A stretch of 64,000 nt of DNA from CAVPDG01 sp963702535. Its GTDB lineage: Bacteria > Chloroflexota > Anaerolineae > Anaerolineales > UBA4823. This document shows, one piece after another, positions 17,765 to 27,843 of the stretch (its first letter is position 1; the number at the start of each line of letters is the position of its first letter). Location: positions 545,747 through 609,746 of the forward strand of contig CAVPDG010000010.1 in the NCBI GenBank assembly GCA_963702535.1, in the 5' to 3' direction. The notes below the pieces were generated by a model. The model had not been told where the DNA came from, ran no database searches, and worked only from the letters and a program-made list of their open reading frames with translations. The position numbers and the translations under genes were made by a program.

Positions 17765-18998
17765 ACCGCCTCCAGGTTTCCGAGAAAGTCAGCATCAGGC
17801 GCTGGCGCTCGGCATAACGATACGCCATGTAGTCCAGAATTGGCTCCGGAGTCTGCCTCTCTTCGACGGGCAAGCCAGCCTGCAGGGTGTCCCACTCATC
17901 TAGAAAATCCTTCAATAAGTGAGTAGCCACGTTGGCGTCATTCAGGTCGCCGAGGTGATCTTGCAGCACTTTCAGCTCCTCGATCACGTCTCCTGCCTGG
18001 GGACCGAGCACCTCACGGAAATATTCGACCGTGTAGCGCAGTTTCTTGAATTCAATGCGCAAGGCATGGAACTGCTCCAGTGTCGCCAACTCCAGGATGC
18101 TATCGAAGGCACGCACAGCAGCATAGCGCTCATAAATTAGCCCCGGGGCAACTTCCCGCACCAGGCTGGGGGTCGCTTCGTGAACCGGCCGCGCGCCAGC
18201 TCCGGGTGTATTCAGGAAATCATCAAAGCGCAGCTTGAATGCGTCGTACTCCTGGCTGTCCAGGTACTTGACCATCACCTTGCGACCGGCTTCACGCGTC
18301 TCCTCCCAGGAGTGCAGCAGGGGGCGCAAGCCATCCCGGCGCTCCTCGGGCAGTAAATCCAGGTAGTGATGAGCTTTCTCCATGAAGACATCCAGATCCC
18401 GGACCCGACCGAGGGTTCGCCCCGTCGCCCGCAAGCCTTTGAGGTGAGTGCGGATGGCTTTGGCGGTAAAGGCGTTCTCAAAAACCTCGAAAGCTGCCCG
18501 CATGCGCCGCGTGGCGACGCGCATATCGTGCAGCTCTTCGATGTCTTCCCCATCGCGCGTGCCCGCCTCTTTACGCAGCATTTGAACGAAATGATAACGC
18601 AGCACCTTGCGTCCGGCTTCAGCAAGCGAGTCATCGGGCTGGACGCCCGGGCTTTTTAGCTTCAACTGTTCTGACCTCAGTCCCGGCGCAGCCACCTCCT
18701 CGGGCAGGAGCGCCACGGGCTCCTGTGCAGGGACAGGTTGCGAACCGGCTTCCGGACCCGCTTCAGGTTCGGTTGAGGCGCTGGCGAAGATCCCCATCCC
18801 CTTGAGCTCATACTGGTGGCGCCAATAGCGCGCCCGCCCGCGGGACAAACCGACCTCAAGCGCCACAGCGCGCGTGGGCAGTCCCTGGTGGTATAGGAGC
18901 ACCAGCTGCGCCTTGCGTTGGGCTGAATTGTGAGATGAATTTGCCGCGATCTGTTCGAGCTGCTGCCGGTCTTCTGGGTTCTGGATGAGGTTTGGCAT
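17712..18998 (-). CDS. CHAD-domain polyphosphate-associated protein with N-terminal helix-turn-helix
   Basis: 428 residues. Residues 1-70 form a homeodomain-like HTH (TRAVALEVGLSRGRARYWRHQ). A Pro/Glu/Ala-rich linker follows. From about residue 125 to the end is a CHAD domain with the conserved histidines and basic residues: IEELHDMRVATRRMRAAFEVF, LGRVRDLDVF, FHALRIEFKKLRYTVEYF, LQDHLGDLNDANV. CHAD domains bind polyphosphate granules. The added HTH suggests it could link DNA and polyphosphate (inference). It lies 3 bases downstream of ppk on the same strand, so the two are co-transcribed. Confidence 0.9.
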   Translation of the reverse strand: MPNLIQNPEDRQQLEQIAANSSHNSAQRKAQLVLLYHQGLPTRAVALEVGLSRGRARYWRHQYELKGMGIFASASTEPEAGPEAGSQPVPAQEPVALLPEEVAAPGLRSEQLKLKSPGVQPDDSLAEAGRKVLRYHFVQMLRKEAGTRDGEDIEELHDMRVATRRMRAAFEVFENAFTAKAIRTHLKGLRATGRTLGRVRDLDVFMEKAHHYLDLLPEERRDGLRPLLHSWEETREAGRKVMVKYLDSQEYDAFKLRFDDFLNTPGAGARPVHEATPSLVREVAPGLIYERYAAVRAFDSILELATLEQFHALRIEFKKLRYTVEYFREVLGPQAGDVIEELKVLQDHLGDLNDANVATHLLKDFLDEWDTLQAGLPVEERQTPEPILDYMAYRYAERQRLMLTFSETWRRFNSPEFRQNLAMAVSVL

Positions 18999-19001
18999 CG
19001 G

Positions 19002-21131
19002 TCAGTCCTTTTGGGAACGCTGGTGCCGGTTGAGCAGCCAGATCTGGCTGTTGACCGGCGGGGAGCTTGCATCGGCTTTTACACGCTCGTAGCTGCCGTC
19101 GGGCAGCATGCGGCGTGCTTTGATGTTATCGGACAGGTAGGTACCCAGGACCTCTTCGCGCAGGTACTGCACCAGCCTGTTATCGCGCACCGGGAACAAG
19201 ACCTCCACACGCCGGTTGATATTGCGCGGCATCAGGTCGGCGCTGCCCAGGTAGATTTCACTGTTCCCGGCGTTGTGGAAGTAGTAAATCCGGCTGTGCT
19301 CCAAAAAACGACCGAGAATGCTGATGACCCGGATATTCTCACTCAAGTTCTTCACGCCCGGGCGCAGGCAGCAGATGCCGCGCGCCAGCAAATCCACCTT
19401 CACACCGGCTTGCGAGGCATGGTAGAGCAGTTGGATGATCGATCGATCTACAATGGCATTGGTTTTGAAGATCAGGTGCGCTTTTTCACCCCGCTGGGCG
19501 TGCTCGATCTCGCGCTGGATCAAACCTTCCAGCCGCTTGCGCAGGTTGACCGGCGCAACCAGCAATTTGCGATACTCCTTCTTGTCCGAATACCCCGTGA
19601 GGTAATTGAACAAATCGGTGGCATCTGCTCCGATCTCCTCATCACAGGTAAACATCCCCAGGTCTTCATAAAGCTGCGCGGTGACTGCGTTGTAATTGCC
19701 GGTGCCTAGGTGGATATAGCGGCGGATGCCCTCCCCCTCGCGGCGCACGACCAGCGCAATCTTGGAATGCGTCTTCAAACCCAGCAGCCCGTATATCACG
19801 TGCACCCCGGCGCGCTCCAGGGTCTTCGCCCAGCCGATATTGCTCTCTTCGTCAAAGCGCGCCTTCAACTCTACCAGTACCGCAACCTGCTTGCCGTTTT
19901 CAACCGCTTCCAGCAAGGCTTGCACCACCGGGGGCTTGCGCCCGACGCGGTAAAGGGTTTGCTTGATCGCCAGCACGTCCGGGTCGCGGGCTGCGTTCTT
20001 CAGGAAATCGATGACCGGCGTGAAGGACTCGTAGGGGTGGTGGAGCAAGATGTCTTCTTTGCGAATGGCAGCAAACAGGTTGCCGTCAAACGTTTCAATC
20101 CTGAGTGGGGCGGGGATGGCAGGCACATACTGCGGCTCTTTCAGGTCGCGCCGGTCGATCTGGTAAAGCTGCATGATGTCGCTCAGTCCCAGAGGTTTGG
20201 GCACTGTGTAAAGGTCATTGCGTTCGATCTCCAGGTTCTCGATCAGGATCTCACGCATGCTTGCCGACATCGAATTGTTCACCGTCACGCGCACGACGAT
20301 GCCGAATTTTCTCTGCCGGACGCTCTGCTCCATGGTCTCCAACAGGTCGGCAGCCTCCAACTCCTGGATCTCCAGGTCTGCGTCGCGCGTTACCCGGAAA
20401 GGATGCGCTTCCAGGATTTCCATCCCCGGGAAGAGCTTATCGAGGTGTGCAGCGATCACCTGCTCCAGGTAGACAAAGTAATGATGGAACGGCGGCGTCC
20501 CGTCCTTACGCGTGCTGCCCGAAGAGCGCTTGATGGGAACGAAGCGCGGCAATGTATCGGGGACTTTGATGCGGGCAAAATGCTCTTCGTCGTGCTGGTC
20601 GCAGATCAGCACCGCCAGGTTGAGGCTCAGGTTTGAGATATGGGGGAAAGGATGCCCCGGATCGAACGCCAGGGGAGTGAGGACCGGGAAAACCACTTCT
20701 TCGAAATATTTCGAGACGCTGGCGATTTGTTTCTCGTCGAGCTGGTCGTAATTCAACACATGGACGCCAGCCTTATCCAGTAAGGGGAGCACATCCTTGT
20801 GAAAGCACTCCCTGGCTTGCACCATGATCTGCCCGGCGATCTTGCGGATGGCAGCCATTTGCTCCGCCGGAGTTATGCCGTCTGGCGGCAGGTCGACGAT
20901 GCCGGCGCTGATCTGTTTCTTCAAGCCGGAAGTGCGCACCATGAAGAACTCATCCAGGTTCGATCCGACAATGGAGAGGAACTTCACCCGGTCTAATAAT
21001 GGGTTGGTAGGGTCCTGGGCTTCCTCCAAGACTCGGCGCTGGAATTCCAACAAGCTCAGCTCGCGGTTAACGAACAACCTCGGCTCGCTGAGATCGACCG
21101 TTTCTACCAGGTTTTCTGTCTTCTCGACCAT
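19002..21131 (-). CDS. ppk1: polyphosphate kinase 1
   Basis: Makes polyphosphate from ATP. 709 residues with no break, the usual length of PPK1. N-terminal: FVNRELSLLEFQRRVLEEA and LSIVGSNLDEFFMVR. The core has RVGRKPPVVQALLEAVENGKQV, VLVELKARFDEESNI, the catalytic histidine in RRYIHLGTGNYN, and the second conserved-His region with LLARGICCLRPG. First gene of the minus-strand pair with the CHAD protein and divergent from a Crp/Fnr regulator across a 144-base gap. Confidence 0.97.
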   Translation of the reverse strand: MVEKTENLVETVDLSEPRLFVNRELSLLEFQRRVLEEAQDPTNPLLDRVKFLSIVGSNLDEFFMVRTSGLKKQISAGIVDLPPDGITPAEQMAAIRKIAGQIMVQARECFHKDVLPLLDKAGVHVLNYDQLDEKQIASVSKYFEEVVFPVLTPLAFDPGHPFPHISNLSLNLAVLICDQHDEEHFARIKVPDTLPRFVPIKRSSGSTRKDGTPPFHHYFVYLEQVIAAHLDKLFPGMEILEAHPFRVTRDADLEIQELEAADLLETMEQSVRQRKFGIVVRVTVNNSMSASMREILIENLEIERNDLYTVPKPLGLSDIMQLYQIDRRDLKEPQYVPAIPAPLRIETFDGNLFAAIRKEDILLHHPYESFTPVIDFLKNAARDPDVLAIKQTLYRVGRKPPVVQALLEAVENGKQVAVLVELKARFDEESNIGWAKTLERAGVHVIYGLLGLKTHSKIALVVRREGEGIRRYIHLGTGNYNAVTAQLYEDLGMFTCDEEIGADATDLFNYLTGYSDKKEYRKLLVAPVNLRKRLEGLIQREIEHAQRGEKAHLIFKTNAIVDRSIIQLLYHASQAGVKVDLLARGICCLRPGVKNLSENIRVISILGRFLEHSRIYYFHNAGNSEIYLGSADLMPRNINRRVEVLFPVRDNRLVQYLREEVLGTYLSDNIKARRMLPDGSYERVKADASSPPVNSQIWLLNRHQRSQKD

Positions 21132-21260
21132 CTTCCACCTCGATCTTGATTTACCGCCTAATTGTAAACGAAATTCATTGATAGTGGAGCCAGGCGATTA
21201 AGCTGGGCGCATCCCGAAAACTGGGGCGGTGTTTCCATCGCCGAACTGCGTAACTGCCAC

Positions 21261-21266
21261 TATAAT
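21261..21266 (+). promoter_or_regulatory. -10 element of the Crp/Fnr gene; near-leaderless transcript
   Basis: A perfect TATAAT ends 9 bases before the ATG at 21276, so transcription would begin only about 2-3 bases upstream of the start codon. There is no ribosome binding site. The interval 21132-21275 also has to hold the divergent ppk promoter, which I could not place. Confidence 0.5.
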
Positions 21267-21275
21267 AAAGCCCTC

Positions 21276-21977
21276 ATGCATACGATCCCGGTTGAAGCTC
21301 GTAGCAAGATCGAGGCGCTACGCAATAACAGCTATTTTTCCGAGCTAGATGAGCGTATACTGGAAGAGCTTTCCCTCGGTGTGCGCCTGCAGCGTGTTGA
21401 GCGGGGTGAGATACTGTTTTGGGAAGGCGACCCAAGCGCAGGTCTACACATCATCCAGCGCGGCAGCGTCAAGCTCTTCAAGACATCGGCGCATGGCCGC
21501 GAGCTGATTATCAAGGTTATCGATGAGGGCACCACTTTCAATGAGGTCCCGGTATTTGACCGTGGGCAAAACCCGGTCAATGCAGCCGCGCTGGAAGAGA
21601 GCGAGATCTGGGTGGTGGAGGCAGACGCTATCCAAAATGCCATGAACCAGCACCCGGAGATGTGCCGGGCTATTGTGCTCAACCTGACCAAGAACCTGCG
21701 CATGCTGGTCAGTATGGTTGAGGAGCTATCGTTCTACCAGGTTACGAACCGCCTGGCGCGCTTGATCAGCCAGCTGCCGCCGGAGCAACTGGCGGGAACA
21801 TCATCACTGCGCGTCACCCAGGACCAGATGGCGGCGCGGCTGGGCACGGTGCGCGAGGTGGTGGCGCGTTCGCTGCGCGAGCTGGAGCGCAGCGGTGCGA
21901 TCCAGGTGAGCCGGCGGGAGATCCAGATCGTGGATGCGGAAATCCTCCAGGAATGGGTGCAATCCCCAGTTGACTGA
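21276..21977 (+). CDS. Crp/Fnr-family transcriptional regulator
   Basis: 233 residues. Residues 15-125 are a cyclic-nucleotide-binding-like beta barrel (GEILFWEGDPSAGLHIIQRGSVKLFK), followed by the dimer helix (EMCRAIVLNLTKNLRMLVSMVEEL). The C-terminal winged HTH is LRVTQDQMAARLGTVREVVARSLRELERSG. No N-terminal Cys cluster for an Fe-S switch is visible, so it is not an FNR-type oxygen sensor by sequence. Its divergent position suggests it may control ppk and the CHAD gene (inference). Confidence 0.9.
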   Translation: MHTIPVEARSKIEALRNNSYFSELDERILEELSLGVRLQRVERGEILFWEGDPSAGLHIIQRGSVKLFKTSAHGRELIIKVIDEGTTFNEVPVFDRGQNPVNAAALEESEIWVVEADAIQNAMNQHPEMCRAIVLNLTKNLRMLVSMVEELSFYQVTNRLARLISQLPPEQLAGTSSLRVTQDQMAARLGTVREVVARSLRELERSGAIQVSRREIQIVDAEILQEWVQSPVD

Positions 21978-21984
21978 TAAAAAC

Positions 21985-22009
21985 GCTGCGGGCGCAAGGC
22001 GCCCGCAGC
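21985..22009. terminator. bidirectional hairpin terminator
   Basis: An 11-bp perfect GC-rich stem (GCTGCGGGCGC with its complement) and loop AAG lie between two convergent genes. A run of A precedes it on plus (T-run for the minus-strand gene). Confidence 0.7.
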
Positions 22010-22039
22010 ACGTAGAGATATTGCCTGTCTCAGCCCGGC

Positions 22040-24316
22040 TCAGCGAGGGCTGATGGCATTCTGGTAGCTCAAGATCCGCTGCCCGCTGGCGTTATAGAGG
22101 TCGAGCGTGGCATTGGCGCCGCTGCCGCTGAGCTGGAAAGTTGCGGCGCTGGCGAGCAAGCCCAGGTATTGCTGCTCTTGCTCCATGATCCCTTCCGGCG
22201 ATCCGCAGAACACCTGCCCGCCGACGATCCCGCCGATACTGATCTGGCTGCCAGACACATTGTACGAGGATTGGTAATTGTTACAGCCTGCCGAGCCGGA
22301 TAGGGCAGTGTCGCTCATGAAGTTCAGGCTGACCGTTGTGCCCACCAGCGGTGTGACAAGCCCACCCTGACCGTTATTGTAAGAGAGCAGCAGCCACGCG
22401 GTGCCCAGGAGCGGATTGGTGGGCGGCGGCTGGGTGACGTTGACATTGGCATCCTGGTAAGTCGCCTGCCCGGCAGCGTTATAAGCCTCCAGGCGGTAGA
22501 AGACTGTCCCCGCCTGGTTGGGGCAGTCGGATTCATTTCCATTGAAAGGCGCATTATCCAAAACCGCTGCCCCGTTGCGCAACAGGCGCACACGGCTGGT
22601 GCCCCCGCCGGTACTCCAGCTGATGGTTACACACGCCCCCGCCTGGATTTGAGCGGGAGTCACGCTGAACTGGTTGATGACCGGCAGGGGGATGGTTGTG
22701 GGGGTCGCCGGCGGCACTGTGGCGGTGGGTTGGATGACCGAAACCACCTGTTGGGCGCGGGTCGTACCTCCAGGTCCACTGGCTTCCAGGGTATAGGTCA
22801 TCTGACCAGAGCCAGGCGGGCAGTCACGGAAGGAACCGCTCAGCGGAGCGCCGTTCCACAATTCCCCATTGTTGCGCAGCAGCCGGATCAGGTTCACGCT
22901 GCCCTGCACCTGCCATTGCAGGTTGACGCACTCGCCAACGTAAATGCGGTTGGTATCCACCAGGAAGCGGTAGATCACCGGCGCGGCGGCGCCAGGTGTG
23001 GGTGTGACCGGCGCCAGCACCTGGATGCCCACCGATACGCGCTGCCCGAAGGCTACGTTCTGCCCGTTGACCATCTGCCAGATGCCCTGGTAGACGCCCG
23101 GCGTGAGCGGCGCAACCAGGTTCACATACATGTCATAAGTCTGGTTCGGGAGCACCTGACCCTGGATAGGCGTGGGCTGCCCGCCCATCTGCGCTTGCGG
23201 GGTATTGCCCTGGACGTAAACCAGACGGTAAGAGCTGTTCCAGGTGCAGGTGCCCGTATTGCGAATGCGCCACCCCTTGGAGAAAGACTGCCCCGGCGCC
23301 ATGAGCGGCGGCGCAGCCATGTTGCGATCATCCAGGTTGAGCTGCTGCACCAGCGCCATGTTATCCACACAGGGGGGTGGAGGCAGGGTGGCTGTGGGCT
23401 GCGGCGCAGGTGTGGGCGTGGGAACGGGGATCACGCCCGTAGAGTTCAAACCGTATTGCTGGTAGAGGGCTGCCAGCGAACCATCTGCCACCAGCTCTCC
23501 CAGGGCGCGATTGAGCTGGTCGCGGAAAGCAACGGACGTGATGGGCAGGGCGATGGCAAAGGACTGCTGGCTCAAACCCTGCCCCACCAGCTTAAGCCCA
23601 CCCTGCTTGAGAAAATCCTGAGCGGGCAGCAGGTCCAGCACGACCACATCGATGCGCCCCGCCTGCACATCGGTCAAGGCGCCGTCGATGCGCGGGTAAA
23701 CCAACAGGTTCGCAGCTGGCATTCTTCCGCTATCCACCAGGCTGGTGCGCAGCCAGGTCTCATAAACCGAGCCCGCCTGGACGCCAACCCGGTAGGGGGC
23801 TAGAGCATCTACGGAGGTAATGCTGTTGATGGCAGAATTCTGCCCGGCGAGCATGCCCTCCTGCCCCGAGTAGTAGATGCTGCTGAAGCCTAATTCCTGC
23901 TGCCGCTCGGGCGTGACGGAGATGGCAGCGATGGCGACGTTGATCTGCCCGATTTGCAGGGCGCTGGACAAGCCGTCGAAGGCGTAATCCTGAACATCCA
24001 CCTGCACGCCCAGCTTCTGACCGATGAGGCGGATCAGGGCAACATCGAAGCCATCCAGGGCATAGCTGGCATTGTAGAAGGCAAAAGGCGGGTAATCCGC
24101 CGAAGTCCCCGCCACCAGCCTGCCGGTGGTCTGCACCAGCGACCAGGAGTTATCAGCAGCCGGCGTTGATACTGGCGTCTCGACTGGCAGCGTAACCACA
24201 GGAGCCTGCTCCTCGCCAAAGAGCGTATTGAACAGCATCCAGCCCAGGATGCAGATCAAGCCTACCGCCAGAATAGCCACAATGACCAGGATTACGGTGT
24301 TATTCTTCTTATCCAT
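22040..24316 (-). CDS. multidomain secreted protein: solute-binding domain, NBR1-like and Ig-like domains, META domain
   Basis: 758 residues with no frameshift. Order: N-terminal membrane anchor (residues 7-32, ILVIVAILAVGLICILGWML); a type 3 amino-acid-type solute-binding domain (about 55-290, DYPPFAFYNASYALDGFDV); a Pro/Thr linker; an NBR1-like Ig domain (about 315-430, FSKGWRIRNTGTCTWNSSYR); two similar Ig-like domains (each with an NxxxVxLLRNG-type strand and a DCPPGSG/DCPNQAG loop); and a C-terminal META/HslJ domain (about 645-750, SGSAGCNNYQSSYNVSGSQI). It would face outside the membrane. No ABC permease is nearby, so the binding domain may act as a sensor or surface binder. Confidence 0.85.
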   Translation of the reverse strand: MDKKNNTVILVIVAILAVGLICILGWMLFNTLFGEEQAPVVTLPVETPVSTPAADNSWSLVQTTGRLVAGTSADYPPFAFYNASYALDGFDVALIRLIGQKLGVQVDVQDYAFDGLSSALQIGQINVAIAAISVTPERQQELGFSSIYYSGQEGMLAGQNSAINSITSVDALAPYRVGVQAGSVYETWLRTSLVDSGRMPAANLLVYPRIDGALTDVQAGRIDVVVLDLLPAQDFLKQGGLKLVGQGLSQQSFAIALPITSVAFRDQLNRALGELVADGSLAALYQQYGLNSTGVIPVPTPTPAPQPTATLPPPPCVDNMALVQQLNLDDRNMAAPPLMAPGQSFSKGWRIRNTGTCTWNSSYRLVYVQGNTPQAQMGGQPTPIQGQVLPNQTYDMYVNLVAPLTPGVYQGIWQMVNGQNVAFGQRVSVGIQVLAPVTPTPGAAAPVIYRFLVDTNRIYVGECVNLQWQVQGSVNLIRLLRNNGELWNGAPLSGSFRDCPPGSGQMTYTLEASGPGGTTRAQQVVSVIQPTATVPPATPTTIPLPVINQFSVTPAQIQAGACVTISWSTGGGTSRVRLLRNGAAVLDNAPFNGNESDCPNQAGTVFYRLEAYNAAGQATYQDANVNVTQPPPTNPLLGTAWLLLSYNNGQGGLVTPLVGTTVSLNFMSDTALSGSAGCNNYQSSYNVSGSQISIGGIVGGQVFCGSPEGIMEQEQQYLGLLASAATFQLSGSGANATLDLYNASGQRILSYQNAISPR

Positions 24317-24441
24317 GCGAGCGCTCCCATTCGCAGATCTCAGGATGAGGATGGCTGTCAGCCCCCGGTGTTAATGCGAGAATATACCACAGGTAGGGGA
24401 AGGCAGGAAGATACTCATCTAACAGAAGCCCCTTAAAACAT

Positions 24442-24469
24442 GCGGCGCAGGTGGATGCACCTGCGCCGC
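24442..24469 (-). terminator. terminator downstream of nrfHA
   Basis: A 12-bp perfect stem (GCGGCGCAGGTG and its complement) with loop GATG is followed, in the minus-strand direction, by TGTTTTAAGG. It ends the nrfHA transcript and separates it from the next minus-strand gene. Confidence 0.75.
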
Positions 24470-24490
24470 GATCTTGTCGATCAGAACTCA

Positions 24491-25796
24491 CTACTGGCTG
24501 CTGGTCTGGATAATATCCGGCGAGCCGGCTGCCTGGACAGCCTTCAATTGCGCCTGGCGCGCCAGGTCGGTGGCGATAGAGAGGATGCGCAGCGCTTCCT
24601 CCGGGTTATGGAAGCCCATACTGTTCTCAGCATCTATGAAATCCCAGCGCAACTGCGCCTCGCGGTGCAGGTCGCGCGCCTGCGCCAGCAGGTCGGCGTC
24701 CACGTCGCTCGCCTTGGAGGCGGCCTCGATGGCAGCAATGGCTTCCACAATGGCAGCTTTAGCAGCGCTCATCGTCTCATTTACCTGGCTCTGGATCGTC
24801 GCCACTCGGGTAGTGACGTAGCCCACGTCGGTATGGCAGGCGCCGCAAGCCGTCTCGGCGTTCAACAGCGGGCTCTTGACATCATGTGTGGAGAACTTGG
24901 CTGCGCCGTCACGCGTGTAGGGCATATGGCAATCGGCGCAAGCTACGCCGGCTTTGTAATGTGTGCTATCTGCCGTAAACAGCTCATAATCGGGATGTTG
25001 CATCTTGATCATCGCCGCCCCGGACTGCGGGTGCTCCCAATCTTTGAAACCCAGCTCTTTGTAGTAGTTGGCGATGTTTTCGATGCGCGTCCCATCCTCC
25101 CAGGGGAAGGTCAGGTATTTGCCCTCGCCGGCGAAGTAATACTCCACGTGGCAGTTGGCGCACACCACTGTGCGCATCTCCTGGCGGGTGAAGGTCTCCC
25201 AATCCTTGCCTTGCGCCTCGAGCGCCTCTTCCAGGGCGGGATTGGTGACGATCAGGCGCATGGTGTTGGCTTCGTGGCAGTTAGCGCAGCCGATGGGGTG
25301 GTCGATGCGCTCGCCCAAATCCTTGAACAGGGTCTTATCGAACTCTGCCATGCCCATCTCCGCCCATAGGCGGGGATTATCCGAGCTCTTGCAGGAATAG
25401 CAGGTTCCTGGCGTCGTCTCATTCACCCGAAGTGTGGCTTCGACGTCGGTTACGCTGTTCAGGTGGCCGCGCTCCTCGTTATAATCTTTGCTGAAGCCAT
25501 AGCCGGCAAACAAGGTCACGCGCCGCGGATCTTCCTCGAGCTTGGAGAAGGGCTCAGACCCACCGTAGGTCGTGCGGGTGTTATTGGTCTCCGTCTTCAG
25601 CAGGGTGGAATATTGGTTGGGGTAGTTGACGCCCCATTTTGCCGAATTCGGGCTCCATAGGCTCGATTTCTGTGATCGGTGGGATGCCGCGCTCGCTGGG
25701 CGGCTGGTTCTTGATAAAGATCAAGACGCCCACCAAGGCGGCTGCCAGGACGACGATGACGCCAGTCAAAATCAAAATAGTGCTTGAGCGTTTCAT
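24491..25796 (-). CDS. nrfA: cytochrome c nitrite reductase, catalytic subunit (one frameshift)
   Basis: Pentaheme enzyme reducing nitrite to ammonia outside the membrane. It has an N-terminal anchor/signal (TILILTGVIVVLAAALVGVLI), then a slip near 25640. The catalytic heme motif CYSCK (CxxCK, lysine-ligated) is followed by four CxxCH motifs (CANCH, CANCH, CADCH, CGACH). The conserved FSTHDVKSPLLN segment supplies a heme ligand. About 435 residues. Its ATG overlaps the nrfH stop (ATGA at 25793-25796). Physiologically it allows dissimilatory nitrite reduction or nitrite detoxification. Confidence 0.96.
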
Positions 25797-26272
25797 TTCT
25801 TGCCCTCCTCTTTATCCTGGTAAGGCAGGAGCGAGATGCCCCGCTCGCCATGCGCCACGCTGCGATGGCACTCGAAGCAGTAGCGGTCCATCGGCATGGG
25901 GTTGTCTACCAGGTTGGAGACCGTCTCCGTGTGACAGCGGATGCAGTTCTCCTGAACCACTTCACGGGATTCTTGCTTGGCGCGAATGGCGTTGGGGATA
26001 TTCCCGAACATGAAAGCCGTCACGTGATGGTATCCCGATTTGGCTTTGACGATATACTTGGGGATCAGCTCATGCGGCGTGTGGCAGTCGTTGCAGTTAG
26101 CCCATTCTTGATGCCCGCTGTGATACCAGCCCTCGTAGACATAATCCATCACGTGGCAGTTATTGCAAGTGGCGGGGTTGTTGCCCAGGTAGGCGGTGAA
26201 GTCGGTAACGTAAAGACCGACGCCCACCACAAGCAACAAAGCCAGGATACCGATGATCAGTGCAATTTTCAT
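25793..26272 (-). CDS. nrfH: cytochrome c nitrite reductase small subunit (quinol dehydrogenase)
   Basis: NapC/NirT-type membrane tetraheme that feeds electrons from quinol to NrfA. From ATG 26272 (AGGTG upstream) there are 159 residues with one TM helix (IALIIGILALLLVVGVGLYV) and four heme motifs CNNCH, CNDCH, CIRCH and CFECH. Length and order match NrfH. It is the first gene of the pair, followed without gap by nrfA. The region 26273-26405 upstream has no gene but must hold the promoter. Confidence 0.95.
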   Translation of the reverse strand: MKIALIIGILALLLVVGVGLYVTDFTAYLGNNPATCNNCHVMDYVYEGWYHSGHQEWANCNDCHTPHELIPKYIVKAKSGYHHVTAFMFGNIPNAIRAKQESREVVQENCIRCHTETVSNLVDNPMPMDRYCFECHRSVAHGERGISLLPYQDKEEGKK

Positions 26273-26405
26273 GAGAACACCTGCGCCGCGGGTCACAACC
26301 TTACTTGCTCCGACAAAACAAAAGTTGTGCTGCGCTTAATCAGGTGTCAATATTAGCACAAGTGGATCAGCCAGAATGTGACTTTTGTTACAAACTCGAT
26401 ACGAT

Positions 26406-27843
26406 TTATCCATCCATATCTGCAATATCCACGGGTATCCACACGGTGAACCGGCTGCCCCCGCCGTGCGGGCTCTCGACCTCCAGCCGCCCGCCGTGCG
26501 CCAGCGCCAGGTCGCGGGCGATGCTCAGCCCCAACCCCATGCCTTGCTTGATGCGCTTGCCCTGGTCGCCGCGGTAGAACGGCTCGAAGACACGCTGCAA
26601 CTCGGCGGGCGGGATACCCGGACCCGTATCGCTGACCCGCACCCACACCCAATCCGCGTCCGCGCCGGCTGTCACGCTCACCGACTTGCCGGAGGGAGTA
26701 TATTTGACGGCGTTGCTGGCTAAATTGCCGACGATCTGCGCCAGGCGCACCGGGTCCGCCTGCACGGTGGGCAGATCGGCGGGGATTTCCGCCTGCCACT
26801 CCAGCTTTTTCTCCAGGGCGGCCTCCTGCCAGGGCAGCAGCATCCTGGGCAGCCACTCGCTCAAATCGATCGGCTTGAGGTTCATCTCCAGCGTTCCTAA
26901 AACCTGGTCGTGCAGGTGCGCCAGGTCTTCCAGCACATGCTGCAAGCGGGCAGCTTCATCATCCATACCTGTGGTCAGGTCGTACAAAAGCTGCGGGTCA
27001 TCCGCGGCGCCCTTCGACAGGGCGTGGATGGCGGAACGCAGCGCCCCTAAAGGTCGCCCCAGCTCGTGCACCAGGTTTGCCAGAAGCTGGCGACGCGCCA
27101 GCTCCATGCCGTTCAGCCGCTCGACCAGGTAGTTGACCGCCCGCGAGAGGCTGCGCAGCTCCTCGGGTCCCTGCTCGCTGAGCGCCTCAGCCCGCGTCCC
27201 GCTGGCGATGTCGTAGATGGCGCGCGTGACGCGCTGCACCGGCTTGCCGATGTTGATCCCCAGCATCAAGCCCAATGCTCCGCCCAGCAGCAAGGCGATA
27301 ACCAGCACCACGCCGATCAGCTCGCGGAACTGCAGGAATAATTCGTAAAGCGAGGCAACGCGGTAGGTAACGCGCACAATGCCAACCACCTGCTGGTCCG
27401 AGTTGATCACCGGCGAGACAGCATCGATCAGCACATTATTGACGCGAAAAATCGAGTAGTTTGTCGAGAGGGTGTCCTCGCCGCGGCGGGCGCGCAACAA
27501 GCCGGGAGCATCGACATAGGTATCAAAAACGCCCGGCGTCGCCGGTGTCGCTGGAGTACAGCAGGCGACCGTCCGGCGTCATGAACATGACGCGGATGCC
27601 CGGCTCGAGCTGGACGCGCGAGAGCATGCGCTCGAAGAAGACCGGGTTACCCCACAGCTCGTACTCGGCGCGAGTGATCTCCTTCAGCAGGCGGGCGTCT
27701 CCGACCAGCTTACTGGCTAACTGCGGCAAGAGCACCCGCGTCTCGACCACGTAAACCAGGGCAATGCCCACCAGCGGGATCATCACCAGCAGGGGCAGGA
27801 TATGGCTCAAGACCAGGCGGAAGCGCAAGGAGTTGAATTTCAT
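26406..27843 (-). CDS. membrane sensor histidine kinase (one frameshift)
   Basis: N-terminal TM (LVLSHILPLLVMIPLVGIALVYV), an extracellular sensor region with a slip near 27520, and a second TM (LIGVVLVIALLLGGALGLML). Then a HAMP domain and a HisKA helix with phosphorylatable His in LVHELGRPLGALRS (ELGRP in place of the usual EIRTP). The ATPase domain shows N box GNLASNAVKYTPSG, DTGPGIPP and GMGLGLSIARDLALAHGG. About 479 residues. It overlaps the response regulator by ATGA at 27840-27843. It sits downstream of nrfHA, but whether it controls them is unknown. Confidence 0.92.

Noticed and set aside
18362..20636. Plus-strand frames of 200-300 residues opposite ppk and the CHAD gene
   Set aside because: Antisense to conserved enzymes, with no ribosome site and no recognisable domains.
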